The translations under genes and the position numbers were made by a program. This document shows, piece after piece, positions 52,962 through 62,349 of a stretch of 64,000 bases of DNA. Below the pieces are notes generated by a model. That model was not told where the DNA came from, did no database searches, and saw nothing but the letters and a program-made list of their open reading frames with translations. The DNA comes from Streptococcus anginosus (GTDB lineage Bacteria; Bacillota; Bacilli; Lactobacillales; Streptococcaceae), in contig NZ_LR134283.1 in NCBI RefSeq assembly GCF_900636475.1, forward strand, positions 62,001 through 126,000. Reading direction: 5' to 3'. Position 1 is the first letter of the stretch. Every line of letters begins with the position of its first letter.

Positions 52962-53100
52962 AGAAGCGGGACAAACGTAACTTTTAAAACTTGATTTTGT
53001 TCTACTTCTGAGCAATGATGTATAAGTCTAAAAAGATTGCTACAAGTGTATTTTAGACTAGATGAAGAATGCACCTTGCAAAGCAAGCGAATATTAAAAA

Positions 53101-53127
53101 GAAGCTGGGACGAAAGTTTCCAGCTTC
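53101..53127 (+). other. Hairpin in the mltG-greA gap
   Basis: GAAGCTGGGA pairs with TTCCAGCTTC (one G-T pair), 7-nt loop. The 450-bp gap (52962-53411) also holds the 108-bp repeat copy B and a GGGACAAA...TTTTGTTC inverted motif at about 52970-53001. No gene supported. Confidence 0.5.
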
Positions 53128-53280
53128 AAAGTATAAAGTATATAGTTATAATAAACCAACGACGCAGCTACTGATTGCTCAAAGCATTGCTTTGAGGTGG
53201 CGGATAGAACTTGTAAAGCAAATCTCAAAGTTGTTTGCTTTTCAAGCTCGGTAGAACACTTTTGACAAAAACTTTGTTTT

Positions 53281-53388
53281 CTTTATCCACCACCTCAACA
53301 GTCTGGGAGACTGTTGAGCAACCCTGCGGGGGTGAGACTAGGAACTAAAATTTTCAAGCTGAGTTCTGTCCCACTCCCTCTTTATTTT
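53281..53388 (-). repeat. Intergenic repeat, copy B (108 bp, inverted relative to copy A)
   Basis: On the minus strand it begins AAAATAAAGAGGGAGTGGGA, contains CCGCA then the perfect 11-bp hairpin CTCAACAGTCT / AGACTGTTGAG with a 3-nt loop (53294-53318), and ends GGATAAAG. Copy A has the same landmarks at the same distances, while the stem bases differ in a paired manner. Confidence 0.65.
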
Positions 53389-53411
53389 AAAAATAGAAAG
53401 AAGAAAAAATA

Positions 53412-53894
53412 ATGGCAGAAAAAACTTATCCCATGACCCTTGAAGAAAAGGAAAAACTTGAAAAAGAATTAGAAGAACTTAAATTAGTTCGTCGTCCAGA
53501 AGTGGTAGAACGTATTAAAATTGCTCGCTCTTATGGAGACTTATCAGAAAATAGTGAGTATGAAGCAGCCAAAGATGAGCAGGCTTTTGTTGAAGGACAA
53601 ATCTCAAGTCTGGAAACTAAGATTCGTTACGCTGAAATTGTAAATAGCGATGCAGTGGCACAAGATGAAGTTGCTATCGGTAAGACCGTTACGATTCAAG
53701 AAGTTGGTGAAACGGATGAAGAAGTCTATATGATTGTGGGTGCAGCAGGAGCAGATGCTTTTGCTGGAAAGGTTTCTAATGAAAGTCCTATTGGACAAGC
53801 TCTAATTGGCAAGAAAACAGGCGATACTGCTACAGTTGAAACACCTGTGGGCAGTTATGATGTAAAAATCCTAAAAGTCGAAAAAACAGCTTAA
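53412..53894 (+). CDS. greA: Transcription elongation factor GreA
   Basis: 160 residues: N-terminal coiled coil with the acidic tip ([20 protein letters not shown]) and C-terminal FKBP-like domain ([20 protein letters not shown]). It stimulates RNA cleavage by stalled RNA polymerase. AGAAAGAAG precedes the ATG. Confidence 0.97.
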   Translation: MAEKTYPMTLEEKEKLEKELEELKLVRRPEVVERIKIARSYGDLSENSEYEAAKDEQAFVEGQISSLETKIRYAEIVNSDAVAQDEVAIGKTVTIQEVGETDEEVYMIVGAAGADAFAGKVSNESPIGQALIGKKTGDTATVETPVGSYDVKILKVEKTA

Positions 53895-53905
53895 AAAATA
53901 AAGGA

Positions 53906-53952
53906 TTGGGATAGGTTGATGGCTGCGATAGCAACTATGAAACCTGTCCCAA
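53906..53952 (+). terminator. greA terminator
   Basis: TTGGGATAGGTT / AACCTGTCCCAA (12 bp, one G-T pair) enclosing a small GCT / AGC hairpin, followed by an A/T-rich stretch. Confidence 0.6.
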
Positions 53953-53991
53953 ATTCTTATCTATTTGATACAAAGTTTAGAGGAGAAAAAT

Positions 53992-54456
53992 ATGTCCCGT
54001 AAATCTCAAGTAATTTTAACTAATATGTGTCTGATTGAAGACGATCAGAATCGCATTGTCATGCAGATTCGTGACCCCAAGATGTATTCTTGGTCAGGAG
54101 CAGCTTTACCTGGTGGACATATAGAAGAAAAGGAGAGCCTCCACCAAGCAGTTGTGCGTGAAATTTATGAAGAAACGGGACTAACAATCCATCATCCTAG
54201 ACTGGTTGGTATGAAACATTGGTACACGGCAGAAGGCATTCGTTATCTGGTCTTTCTTTATCGCACAAATGAATTTTCAGGACATCTCCGCTCATCAGAA
54301 GAAGGTGAAGTTAGGTGGGTGGCGCGTGAAGAGTTGGATACCCTCGAATTGGCTTATGATTTAAAAAATTTGCTACGTATTTTTGATGACAAGTCATTGT
54401 CAGAATTGTTTTATAGTGAACGCTTAGAAAATGATTTTGTCCGTGAATTTTGGTAA
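53992..54456 (+). CDS. NUDIX hydrolase (MutT-like)
   Basis: 154 residues from ATG 53992 (GAGGAGAAAAAT upstream). NUDIX box: GGHIEEKESLHQAVVREIYE followed by ETGL. Starts SRKSQVILTNMCLIEDDQNR. Substrate not clear: 8-oxo-dGTP or another nucleoside diphosphate derivative. Confidence 0.9.
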   Translation: MSRKSQVILTNMCLIEDDQNRIVMQIRDPKMYSWSGAALPGGHIEEKESLHQAVVREIYEETGLTIHHPRLVGMKHWYTAEGIRYLVFLYRTNEFSGHLRSSEEGEVRWVAREELDTLELAYDLKNLLRIFDDKSLSELFYSERLENDFVREFW

Positions 54457-54556
54457 TTTTATGTTTAAATGAGGGCATTCTATTTATTCAGGTGGAGGAT
54501 TGGATAGGTAGGGTGCCATTTCATAATAGTAAGATGCTTTTCTGATTGAATGGCAA

Positions 54557-54591
54557 GCAAAAAGCTGGAATGATTGTTCCAGCTTTTTTGC
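54557..54591. terminator. Bidirectional terminator between NUDIX gene and yidC2
   Basis: GCAAAAAGCTGGAA / TTCCAGCTTTTTTGC around TGATTG, with one extra T; A- and T-runs serve both strands. Confidence 0.88.
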
Positions 54592-55509
54592 TTATCTTGA
54601 ACGTTGTTTTCCAGCGTTACGATTTTTCTTTTTATTTTGTTTTCTATTTTCAATAACGGCCTGTGCTTGAGGTGTCACATCTTTTTTACGACCAGAATTT
54701 TTAATGGCTTTAGGTGGATTATTTTTGTATTCTTCAGCTACGCGTTTTCTGAGCTGAGGACGGATGTAATGATTGATAATCAATTGTTGGATAATCATGA
54801 TGAAACCACCGACTACCCAATAAAGTGTTACACCTGCTGGAGCTGTGAACGAGAAGATGACAATCATGAGCGGGCTCATGTACATCATTTTCTTCATTTG
54901 CTCTTTTTGAACCTCATCAACGCCGACAAGGGTCAAAGCAGATTGAATGAAATACAGAATTCCGACGATAATGGTGAGAAGAATGCTGGCTTTTCCGAGT
55001 GGAATTCCTAGGAATACACTCTTAGCTACTCCTTCAGTATATTGAGCAGAAAAGTAAAGGGCAGAGAAAAATGGCAATTGAATCAGGAGGGGAAGACATC
55101 CAATCCCACCAAGCATATTGACACCATTTTCTTTTTGGGCAGCCATGAGTGCTTGCTGAGCAGCCAGTTTTTCTTCTTGTGTTTCCGCATTCTTCATGCG
55201 TTCTTGGATAGGTTCAAAAATAGGCTTCAAATAATTCATCTTTTCTGATTGGTAAGTTGATTTCCAAGACTGATAAAGTCCAAGCGGAAGGATAATCAAG
55301 CGCACAATCAAAGTAACAATGATGATGGCGACGCCAAAGCCTAGCCCCATGTTATTAGCAAAATACTGAATAGCCAGACTCATCGGTCTTCCAATAATAT
55401 CCCAGACAAATCCAACAGGCTTGCCGTCTTTGACTTGCACACATCCTGAGAGTAGCAGAAGCATAGACAGTCCCAACCCTGAGAATAAAATACGATTTAA
55501 TTTTTTCAC
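54592..55509 (-). CDS. yidC: Membrane protein insertase YidC (YidC2/OxaA type)
   Basis: 305 residues with a lipoprotein signal ([13 protein letters not shown]), five hydrophobic segments and the insertase core around [20 protein letters not shown], where the membrane-facing arginine ([11 protein letters not shown]) sits. Long basic C-terminal tail ([18 protein letters not shown]), typical of the YidC2 paralogue that can bind ribosomes. Inserts membrane proteins alone or with SecYEG. Minus strand, downstream of acyP. Confidence 0.94.
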   Translation of the reverse strand: MKKLNRILFSGLGLSMLLLLSGCVQVKDGKPVGFVWDIIGRPMSLAIQYFANNMGLGFGVAIIIVTLIVRLIILPLGLYQSWKSTYQSEKMNYLKPIFEPIQERMKNAETQEEKLAAQQALMAAQKENGVNMLGGIGCLPLLIQLPFFSALYFSAQYTEGVAKSVFLGIPLGKASILLTIIVGILYFIQSALTLVGVDEVQKEQMKKMMYMSPLMIVIFSFTAPAGVTLYWVVGGFIMIIQQLIINHYIRPQLRKRVAEEYKNNPPKAIKNSGRKKDVTPQAQAVIENRKQNKKKNRNAGKQRSR

Positions 55510-55588
55510 GTGTTTGTTTCCTTTTTCTAAAAAATAATACCTTTCTATTCTACTGTTTTTTTCCTAAATATACAATAGTTCTTAGGAC

Positions 55589-55867
55589 CTAATTTGCAAT
55601 TTTAAAATCTGAATAGGATTCAAAATTAGCCATTGTGACATCTAAATAGCTAACTTTTGAAAATGGCGTTGGTCCTTTGCGGATTTCTTGGATGAATTTT
55701 GCCATGAGGGCAGAATTTTCTGCTTGTGCTAAAATCTCTACGGTTCCGTCTTCATTATTCCAGACACGCCCGGTGATACCGCCGATTTCTGTGGCAAGTG
55801 TGTAAACACCCCAACGGAATCCGACCCCTTGTACGCGACCTTGCGCAATCATTCTTACTTTTTGCAT
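55589..55867 (-). CDS. acyP: Acylphosphatase
   Basis: 92 residues; RMIAQGRVQGVGFRWGVYTL holds the phosphate-binding loop with catalytic Arg, and WNNEDGTVEILAQ the catalytic Asn. Hydrolyses acyl phosphates in the cytosol. Starts divergently from the rRNA methyltransferase gene 31 bp away; AAGGAGG lies before its ATG. Confidence 0.94.
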   Translation of the reverse strand: MQKVRMIAQGRVQGVGFRWGVYTLATEIGGITGRVWNNEDGTVEILAQAENSALMAKFIQEIRKGPTPFSKVSYLDVTMANFESYSDFKIAN

Positions 55868-55883
55868 GTGAGCCTCCTTTTTG

Positions 55884-55892
55884 TGATATAAT
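55884..55892 (+). promoter_or_regulatory. Promoter immediately before an ATG (leaderless transcript likely)
   Basis: Extended -10 TGATATAAT (55884-55892, G-spaced) ends only 6 bp before ATG 55899, so transcription should start at or next to the A of the start codon. Confidence 0.65.
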
Positions 55893-55898
55893 AGTTCT

Positions 55899-56639
55899 AT
55901 GAATATTATAACTTCAAAAGCTAATAATGTGGTAAAAAATACTAAAAAATTACTTCAAAAAAAATATCGGAAGGACTCGTACTTAATTGAGGGTTGGCAT
56001 TTATTTGAAGAAGCAGTCAAGGCACAAGCTAAAATTAGGAATATCTTTGTTTTAGAAGAATTTGTCGACAGAGTGCGGGATTTTCCTCAAGTTTATGTAG
56101 TGACGGCAGAAATTTTGGCGGATTTAGCGGATTCGAAAACACCGCAGGGCATTGTAGCAGAGCTTGCTTTTGAGGAAGCGACGATTCCTTCAGTTCTCAA
56201 AGGGAAATATCTCTTTTTAGAAGATGTGCAGGATCCGGGGAATGTGGGCACGATTATCCGAACAGCTGATGCGGCTGGTTATGACGGGGTGTTTATTTCG
56301 CAGCATTCAGCAGATATTTACAATCTGAAAACTCTGCGTTCCATGCAAGGCAGTCATTTTCATTTGCCTATTTATCGAGTAAAAACAGCAGATTTTCTTG
56401 ACCTTGCTAAACAAGTACAATTTCCGATATTGGCAACGACACTTTCAAAAGATTCGATGGATTATCGGGAGTTAGCACCACTGTCGGATTTTGCTCTTGT
56501 GTTGGGAAATGAAGGTCAGGGGATTAGTTCTGAAATGGCAGAAGCAGCTGATTACCTCATTCATATTTCGATGAAAGGACGAGCTGAGAGTTTAAATGTC
56601 GCCGTGGCAGCAGGTATTCTCATCTTTGCTTTAAGCTAA
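55899..56639 (+). CDS. TrmH/SpoU-family rRNA 2'-O-methyltransferase
   Basis: 246 residues: N-terminal RNA-binding substrate domain (KYRKDSYLIEGWHLFEEAVK) and C-terminal knotted SPOUT domain with the three motifs NVGTIIRTADAAG, LGNEGQGIS and SLNVAVAAGILIF. Methylates a ribose in rRNA; target nucleotide not visible. No ribosome binding site precedes the ATG, in keeping with a leaderless mRNA. Confidence 0.92.
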   Translation: MNIITSKANNVVKNTKKLLQKKYRKDSYLIEGWHLFEEAVKAQAKIRNIFVLEEFVDRVRDFPQVYVVTAEILADLADSKTPQGIVAELAFEEATIPSVLKGKYLFLEDVQDPGNVGTIIRTADAAGYDGVFISQHSADIYNLKTLRSMQGSHFHLPIYRVKTADFLDLAKQVQFPILATTLSKDSMDYRELAPLSDFALVLGNEGQGISSEMAEAADYLIHISMKGRAESLNVAVAAGILIFALS

Positions 56640-56684
56640 AATTTAGAAATATATTTATAATTAGAAGCACATGGAGGTGGTTCT

Positions 56685-57176
56685 ATGCTTTATAAAGAAG
56701 ACAAAGAGTATATGGAGCATGTTGGACAATTGATTGCTCAACCACGCGTCCAGAAATTAAAAACCATAACACACCATATTTATTCCAATCGTTTGGAACA
56801 TTCGATTCATGTTAGTTATACGAGCTATAAAATTGCTAAAAAATTAGGTTGGGATGCAAAAAGTACCGCGCGTGGAGGTCTTTTGCACGATATGTTTTAT
56901 TATGATTGGCGAGAAACGAAATTCAATAAAAGTCATGCTTGGGTACATCCTCGTTTAGCAGTACGAAATGCACGGAAAGTAACCAATTTAAATAAAGTAG
57001 AAGAAGACATCATTATCAAACATATGTGGGGTGCAACAGTAGCACCACCACGGTATAAAGAAGGCTATATTGTCACTATGGTGGATAAATACTGGGCAAT
57101 CAAGGAAGCCATGGCGCCAGTTCGGAAAAGAATGGCTAAAAGAAGACTTTTCCATCGAAAAATGTTAAAATCGTAA
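56685..57176 (+). CDS. HD-domain hydrolase
   Basis: 163 residues with the HD metal-binding signature: RLEHSIHVSYTSY, GLLHDMFYYDWRE and a later histidine pair in IIIKHMWG. Likely a phosphohydrolase acting on a nucleotide, cytosolic. GGAGGTGG precedes the ATG. Confidence 0.88.
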   Translation: MLYKEDKEYMEHVGQLIAQPRVQKLKTITHHIYSNRLEHSIHVSYTSYKIAKKLGWDAKSTARGGLLHDMFYYDWRETKFNKSHAWVHPRLAVRNARKVTNLNKVEEDIIIKHMWGATVAPPRYKEGYIVTMVDKYWAIKEAMAPVRKRMAKRRLFHRKMLKS

Positions 57177-57201
57177 CATATCATAATAAAGGAGAGAGCT
57201 T

Positions 57202-57885
57202 ATGAACAATACAGTTATTCAAGAAAATAGTGGTATCAATAGTTTTTACGCTAAAGTTTATTCATTAGTCGGTATGGGGATTGGCATTTCTGCCCTTGTC
57301 TCGGCTTTGATGTTAACAATATTTCAAGATGTGATTTATTCAGTAATAATGGCGAATAGTTGGATTTTTTACTTAGCTATTTTTGCTGAGTTGGTTCTTG
57401 TCTGGGTAGCTTCAGGAATGTCTGCCAAAAACAATCCAGCCGCATTGCCAACTTTTCTAGTTTATTCGGCTTTAAATGGCTTTACGATTAGTTTAGTGTT
57501 GGCTCTTTACACACAAGCAACGGTTTTAGCAGCCTTCATTACTTCTTCAGCGATGTTTTTTGCTATGGCATTGATTGGGAAATTTACCAAAAAAGATCTT
57601 TCTGGTCTGGGCAGAGCCTTTATTGCAGGTCTGATTGGAGTTATCATCGCTAGTTTGGTGAATATTTTCCTTAGAAGTTCTGGACTAGATTTCATTATTA
57701 GCATTATTAGTGTGATTATCTTCTCTGGATTGATTGCTTGGGATAATCAACGAATCCGCTATGTCTATGAGCAATCGGGAGGAAATGTAGCAGCTGGTTG
57801 GGCAGTTTCACTCGCCTTAAGCCTTTACCTTGATTTTATCAATCTGTTCCTCAGCATTCTTCGTATTTTTGGAAGAGATAATTAA
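57202..57885 (+). CDS. Bax inhibitor-1 / YccA-family membrane protein
   Basis: 227 residues, about seven hydrophobic helices, with the family pattern IAWDNQRIRYVYEQSGGN near the end and SLYLDFINLFLSILRIFG. Members act as pH-sensitive calcium leak channels or bind membrane proteases; role here unknown. AAAGGAGAG precedes the ATG. Confidence 0.92.
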   Translation: MNNTVIQENSGINSFYAKVYSLVGMGIGISALVSALMLTIFQDVIYSVIMANSWIFYLAIFAELVLVWVASGMSAKNNPAALPTFLVYSALNGFTISLVLALYTQATVLAAFITSSAMFFAMALIGKFTKKDLSGLGRAFIAGLIGVIIASLVNIFLRSSGLDFIISIISVIIFSGLIAWDNQRIRYVYEQSGGNVAAGWAVSLALSLYLDFINLFLSILRIFGRDN

Positions 57886-57896
57886 AAGTAAGAATT

Positions 57897-57927
57897 AGAA
57901 GTTGGACTGGTTTCAGCTTCTTTTTTT
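57897..57927 (+). terminator. Terminator before lysA
   Basis: AGAAGTTG / CAGCTTCT with one G-T pair, then a run of seven T. Confidence 0.75.
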
Positions 57928-57928
57928 A

Positions 57929-57937
57929 TGATATAAT
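57929..57937 (+). promoter_or_regulatory. lysA promoter
   Basis: Extended -10 TGATATAAT about 20 bp before the start of lysA; it overlaps the T-run of the preceding terminator. Confidence 0.6.
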
Positions 57938-57957
57938 AAAGCAAATGAAAAGAAAGT

Positions 57958-59220
57958 ATGAGACTTGCTATGAAAGAACCATTTCTTAGTTGCGAAAAGT
58001 TAGCTGAAATCACTGCTCAATTTCCAACTCCATTTCATTTGTATGATGAGAAAGGAATTCGTGAGACAGCTCGCGCGCTTCAGGAAGCCTTTTCTTGGAA
58101 TCAAGGATTTAAAGAGTATTTTGCAGTAAAGGCAACTCCGAATCCGTCTATTTTGAAAATCTTGAAAGATGAAGGCTGTGGAGTAGATTGCGCCAGCTAT
58201 GTAGAACTTTTGATGAGCCAAAAAGTAGGCTTTTCAGGAAATGACATGATGTTTTCGTCCAATGACACGCCTGCAAAAGAAATGCAATTTGCGCGTGAAT
58301 TGGGAGCTACTATCAATCTTGATGCTTATGAAGATGTTGCATTTTTACAGGAAGTGGCGAGCATTCCAGAAGTTATTTCTTGTCGCTATAATCCAGGCGG
58401 TGTGTTTGAATTGGGAACAGATATTATGGATTCTCCAGAAGAAGCCAAATTCGGGATGACCAAAGAGCAGCTTATTCAAGCTTTTAAAGATTTAAAAAAG
58501 TTGGGCGTTAAAAAATTTGGGATTCATGCCTTATTGGCTTCTAACACTGTTACGAATCATTATTATCCTGAATTAGCCCATCAGCTATTTGAATTAGCCG
58601 TTGAGATTGTGGCTGAGACCAATGTGGACTTGGATTTTATCAATCTTTCAGGCGGAGTAGGCGTTCCTTACCGTCCAGAAGAAAAAGCAAATGACATTTT
58701 AGCGATTGGACAAGGAGTTCGTCGAGTTTATGAGGAAATTTTAACACCTGCAGGCTTAGGAAAGGTTAAAATTTTTACGGAACTGGGACGTTTTATGCTG
58801 GCCCCTCATGGATTATTGGTGACGAAAGTATTGCATAAAAAGAAGACTTACCGCACTTACATTGGTGTAGATGCTTCAGCAGTGAACCTGCTGCGTCCCG
58901 CCATGTATGGTGCTTATCATCATATTACAAATATGGATCACCCAGACGGACAGACAGAAATAGTGGATGTGGTCGGCAGTCTTTGCGAAAACAATGATAA
59001 ATTTGCCATTCAGCGCAAACTGCCGATTACCAATATTGGAGATACCTTAGCGATTCACGATACAGGAGCGCACGGTTTTTCAATGGGCTATCAGTATAAT
59101 GCCAAACTTCGTTCAGCTGAGATTTTACTGGAAGAAGACGGCAGTGTGCGAATGATTCGGCGTGCTGAAATACCGGAGGATTACTTCGCAACTTTGTATG
59201 GCTTTGATTTTGAAAAATAG
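57958..59220 (+). CDS. lysA: Diaminopimelate decarboxylase
   Basis: 420 residues (416 if ATG 57970 is used, which gives the N-terminus MKEPFLS usual for the family; AAGAAAG fits 57958 better). PLP enzyme of fold III: Lys in EYFAVKATPNPS, glycine-rich FINLSGGVGVPYRPEEK, and the catalytic Cys in VVGSLCENNDKF. Converts meso-diaminopimelate to lysine in the cytosol. Confidence 0.92.
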   Translation: MRLAMKEPFLSCEKLAEITAQFPTPFHLYDEKGIRETARALQEAFSWNQGFKEYFAVKATPNPSILKILKDEGCGVDCASYVELLMSQKVGFSGNDMMFSSNDTPAKEMQFARELGATINLDAYEDVAFLQEVASIPEVISCRYNPGGVFELGTDIMDSPEEAKFGMTKEQLIQAFKDLKKLGVKKFGIHALLASNTVTNHYYPELAHQLFELAVEIVAETNVDLDFINLSGGVGVPYRPEEKANDILAIGQGVRRVYEEILTPAGLGKVKIFTELGRFMLAPHGLLVTKVLHKKKTYRTYIGVDASAVNLLRPAMYGAYHHITNMDHPDGQTEIVDVVGSLCENNDKFAIQRKLPITNIGDTLAIHDTGAHGFSMGYQYNAKLRSAEILLEEDGSVRMIRRAEIPEDYFATLYGFDFEK

Positions 59221-59274
59221 ACAATTTTTGATATAATAAGAAGATGTAAAAAGGGAAAAGAGGATTACATATTT

Positions 59275-59523
59275 ATGAATTTACTATTAGCTATTTTGTT
59301 GATTATTGTGGCTTTTTTTGGTGGCATGCTCGCTGGAATGTATCTAGTTCGCAAACAAATTGAAAAAGAATTTGCAGACAATCCACGTTTGAATATTGAT
59401 GCGGTTCGTACAATGCTATCTGCAAATGGACAAAAACCAAATGAAGCAAAGGTACAACAAGTGTATCGTCAAATTAAAAATCAACAAAAAGCAGCACTTG
59501 AAAATGCTAAAAAGAAAAAATAA
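59275..59523 (+). CDS. yneF: YneF-family (UPF0154) small membrane protein
   Basis: 82 residues: N-terminal membrane helix ([20 protein letters not shown]) followed by the conserved [20 protein letters not shown] and a basic tail. Function unknown across Firmicutes. AAAAGAGGA precedes the ATG. Confidence 0.93.
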   Translation: MNLLLAILLIIVAFFGGMLAGMYLVRKQIEKEFADNPRLNIDAVRTMLSANGQKPNEAKVQQVYRQIKNQQKAALENAKKKK

Positions 59524-59577
59524 GCTGTTAAAACAGTATAAAATTTGATTTTTAAAGAGATAAATGAATGGGGATTT

Positions 59578-59600
59578 GGGACTTGCACCCAGTCCCTTCT
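59578..59600 (+). terminator. Hairpin between yneF and murI
   Basis: GGGACT / AGTCCC with a 7-nt loop, then TTCTTT. It is weak and overlaps the leader of murI. Confidence 0.45.
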
Positions 59601-59616
59601 TTAGAAAGAAGAACTT

Positions 59617-60411
59617 ATGGATAATCGACCAATTGGTTTTTTAGACTCAGGAGTGGGCGGTTTGACAGTTGTTCGTGAATTGATGCGGCAGCTTCCACAT
59701 GAGGAAGTGATTTATATCGGTGATTCTGCACGTGCGCCTTATGGACCAAGACCAGCAGATCAGATTCGCGAGTATACATGGCAATTAGTGCAATTTCTCT
59801 TAACTAAAAATGTCAAAATGATTGTTCTTGCCTGCAATACAGCTACTGCTGTGGTTTGGGAAGAAATCAAAGAAAAATTGGATATTCCAGTTTTAGGAGT
59901 GATTTTACCAGGAGCTAGTGCGGCAATCAAAGCCTCTCAACATGGGAAGATTGGCATTATTGGAACGCCAATGACGATTCAATCAGATATTTATCGGCAA
60001 AAAATCGAACGTCTCTTACCGGAAGTGGAGGTGACAAGTCTTTCTTGTCCCAAGCTTGTCCCACTGGTAGAGTCTAACGAGCTGTCGTCTAGCATTACGA
60101 AAAAAGTGGTCTATGAGAGCTTGATGCCGTTAAAAGGCAAGGTAGATACTTTAGTGCTAGGCTGTACGCATTATCCTTTGCTAAAACCAGTCATTCAAAA
60201 TGTAATGGGACCAACAGTGAAACTGATTGATAGTGGAGCAGAATGCGTGCGGGACATTTCTGTTTTGCTCAATTATTTTGAAATCAATCACAGCAGAGAA
60301 GGAGAATTTCCTCAACACCGCTTTTTTACCACAGCAAATGCGAAAAGTTTTGCTGAAATTGCAGAAACGTGGTTAAATAAAGAAATAAATGTGGAGCATG
60401 TGACCTTATGA
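59617..60411 (+). CDS. murI: Glutamate racemase
   Basis: 264 residues. Makes D-glutamate for peptidoglycan. Two-cysteine active site: [13 protein letters not shown] and [12 protein letters not shown]; start [29 protein letters not shown] precedes the ATG. The next gene overlaps by 4 bp. Confidence 0.96.
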   Translation: MDNRPIGFLDSGVGGLTVVRELMRQLPHEEVIYIGDSARAPYGPRPADQIREYTWQLVQFLLTKNVKMIVLACNTATAVVWEEIKEKLDIPVLGVILPGASAAIKASQHGKIGIIGTPMTIQSDIYRQKIERLLPEVEVTSLSCPKLVPLVESNELSSSITKKVVYESLMPLKGKVDTLVLGCTHYPLLKPVIQNVMGPTVKLIDSGAECVRDISVLLNYFEINHSREGEFPQHRFFTTANAKSFAEIAETWLNKEINVEHVTL

Positions 60412-61394
60412 GTAGCAAAATTTATGAGTATAAAGATACCCAAGATTGGTATGTTGGAGAATGGTCTTCTCGTGGCGGAACTTTCCATTTTAAGGATGTT
60501 GATTCGGAAGAACTCAGTCGTATGGAAGAAGAGCTCTGTCAATTAGTAGTTGAAGGTCAAGCATTTTCTGTTACGGTTATGCAATATAGCTCAATGATGT
60601 CGTTTGTCCAATTCGTCTTGCAAATGATCAATGAGAATCAAAATTCACAGTTTCAGGCGCAATTTCATAAAGATGCTATTCTGATTACGGAAAAGGGACA
60701 GTTAGTTTTAGTGCATTTGCCTAAAAATGGGATTCAGCTGAATGATTTCTTTTCTCAGAAAAACTTGTCAGGTTTGACAGTCGGAGATACGATTTTAGTC
60801 GCTACTCGCAATGAAGGAAAAACTGCTGAATTTCGTAAAATATTTGAAAAATTAGGCTACAAAATTGAAAACCTAAATGACTACCCTGATTTGCCAGAGG
60901 TAGCAGAAACTGGGATGACTTTTGAAGAAAATGCTCGTTTGAAAGCAGAGACCATTTCTAAGCTGACTGGCAAAATGGTATTGGCGGATGACTCAGGCTT
61001 AAAAGTGAATGCACTAGGTGGTCTTCCTGGAGTTTGGTCTGCTCGCTTTGCTGGAAATGATGCAACAGACTTAGAAAACAATGCAAAATTGCTACATGAA
61101 TTGGCAATGGTTTTCGACTTGAAAGACCGCTCTGCACAGTTTCATACAACTCTTGTGGTGGCAAGTCCTGACAAAGAAAGTCTGGTCGTAGAGGCTGATT
61201 GGCCGGGCTATATCAATTTTGAGCCGAAAGGTGAAAATGGATTTGGCTATGATCCTTTATTTTTAGTAGGTGAAACAGGCAAAACATCTGCAGAATTAAC
61301 AATGGAAGAAAAAAACGCTCAATCACATCGAGCTCAAGCAGTTCAAAAATTAGTGGAGGTATTTCCAGCATGGCAAAACAAACCATCATCGTAA
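60408..61394 (+). CDS. rdgB: RdgB/HAM1 nucleoside-triphosphate pyrophosphatase with extra N-terminal domain
   Basis: 328 residues. Residues from about 128 on are a normal HAM1 domain ([52 protein letters not shown]) that removes ITP/XTP and similar bases. The first 125 residues are an added domain of unknown function, which is usual in streptococci. Overlaps murI and the following gene, so tightly coupled. Confidence 0.94.
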   Translation: MSSKIYEYKDTQDWYVGEWSSRGGTFHFKDVDSEELSRMEEELCQLVVEGQAFSVTVMQYSSMMSFVQFVLQMINENQNSQFQAQFHKDAILITEKGQLVLVHLPKNGIQLNDFFSQKNLSGLTVGDTILVATRNEGKTAEFRKIFEKLGYKIENLNDYPDLPEVAETGMTFEENARLKAETISKLTGKMVLADDSGLKVNALGGLPGVWSARFAGNDATDLENNAKLLHELAMVFDLKDRSAQFHTTLVVASPDKESLVVEADWPGYINFEPKGENGFGYDPLFLVGETGKTSAELTMEEKNAQSHRAQAVQKLVEVFPAWQNKPSS

Positions 61395-61891
61395 TGAGTG
61401 ATTCTCATGGCGATCGAGCTATTGTAGAAGAGATAAAGGCACGTTATCTTGGGAAAGTAGATGCTATTTTTCATAATGGTGATTCTGAATTGCCAAGTGA
61501 TGATGAAGTATGGCAAGGGATTTACGTTGTAGCTGGGAACATGGATTTCTATGATGGTTATCCAGATCGCTTAGTGACAGACTTAAACGGCACCATTATT
61601 GCGCAAACTCACGGACATCTTCAACAGATCAATTTTGGTTTTCAAAAATTGGACCTCTGGGCACAAGAGGTAAATGCAGATATTTGTTTGTATGGGCATC
61701 TACATATTCCAGATGCGTGGATGGAAGGAAAAACGCTCTTTTTAAATCCAGGCTCTATCAGCCAACCGCGCGGTGTTATCAATGAGCGACTGTATGCTAA
61801 GGTAGAGATTAGTGATGATGCATTTCAAGTGGACTATTATACGCGTCAACACGAACTGTATTCTCGCCTATCAAAGGAGTTTACTCGATGA
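61370..61891 (+). CDS. YfcE/MJ0936-type metallophosphoesterase
   Basis: 173 residues with calcineurin-like motifs: [34 protein letters not shown] and [10 protein letters not shown]. Metal-dependent phosphodiesterase; substrate unknown. Start lies 25 bp inside rdgB with GGAGG upstream. Confidence 0.92.
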   Translation: MAKQTIIVMSDSHGDRAIVEEIKARYLGKVDAIFHNGDSELPSDDEVWQGIYVVAGNMDFYDGYPDRLVTDLNGTIIAQTHGHLQQINFGFQKLDLWAQEVNADICLYGHLHIPDAWMEGKTLFLNPGSISQPRGVINERLYAKVEISDDAFQVDYYTRQHELYSRLSKEFTR

Positions 61892-62349
61892 TTGCCAAAG
61901 AATTTGAAAATTTTCTCTTACAGCAAGAAGATACTTTTTTAACACCGGCAGAAAACTTGGCTGTTTTAATTGATACTCACAATGCTGATCATGCTATTTT
62001 GTTGTTAAGTCAGATGACCTACTCACGAGTACCCGTGGTGACAGATCAGAAAAAGTTTGTTGGCACCATTTCGCTAACAGATATCTTGTCTTATCAGATG
62101 CAGCACGAAATTCCTGATGAGGAATTTATGACAACAGATATTGTGCACATGGCGAAAAAAGATGACCTGACAGTCGGTCCAGATTTTACATTGACAGAAG
62201 TGCTGCATAAGTTAGTAGATGAGTCATTCTTGCCAGTTGTTGATCGGGACAATACATTTCAAGGAATTATTACACGCAAATCTATCTTAAAAGCGGTCAA
62301 TGCCCTTTTGCATAGTTTTGCGAATGAATACGAGATTCATCCAAAATGA
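61888..62349 (+). CDS. cbpB: CBS-domain protein CbpB (c-di-AMP binding)
   Basis: 153 residues, two CBS repeats (about 25-80 and 95-150) with YSRVPVVTDQKKFVGTISLT and FLPVVDRDNTFQGIITRKSI. Matches CbpB/DarB-type proteins that bind cyclic di-AMP and signal potassium/stringent state. Overlaps neighbours by 4 bp on both sides. Confidence 0.88.
   Translation: MIAKEFENFLLQQEDTFLTPAENLAVLIDTHNADHAILLLSQMTYSRVPVVTDQKKFVGTISLTDILSYQMQHEIPDEEFMTTDIVHMAKKDDLTVGPDFTLTEVLHKLVDESFLPVVDRDNTFQGIITRKSILKAVNALLHSFANEYEIHPK

Noticed and set aside
53069..53254. 61-codon gene in the mltG-greA gap
   Set aside because: Weak start, Lys-rich composition, and it runs across hairpins of an intergenic repeat region.
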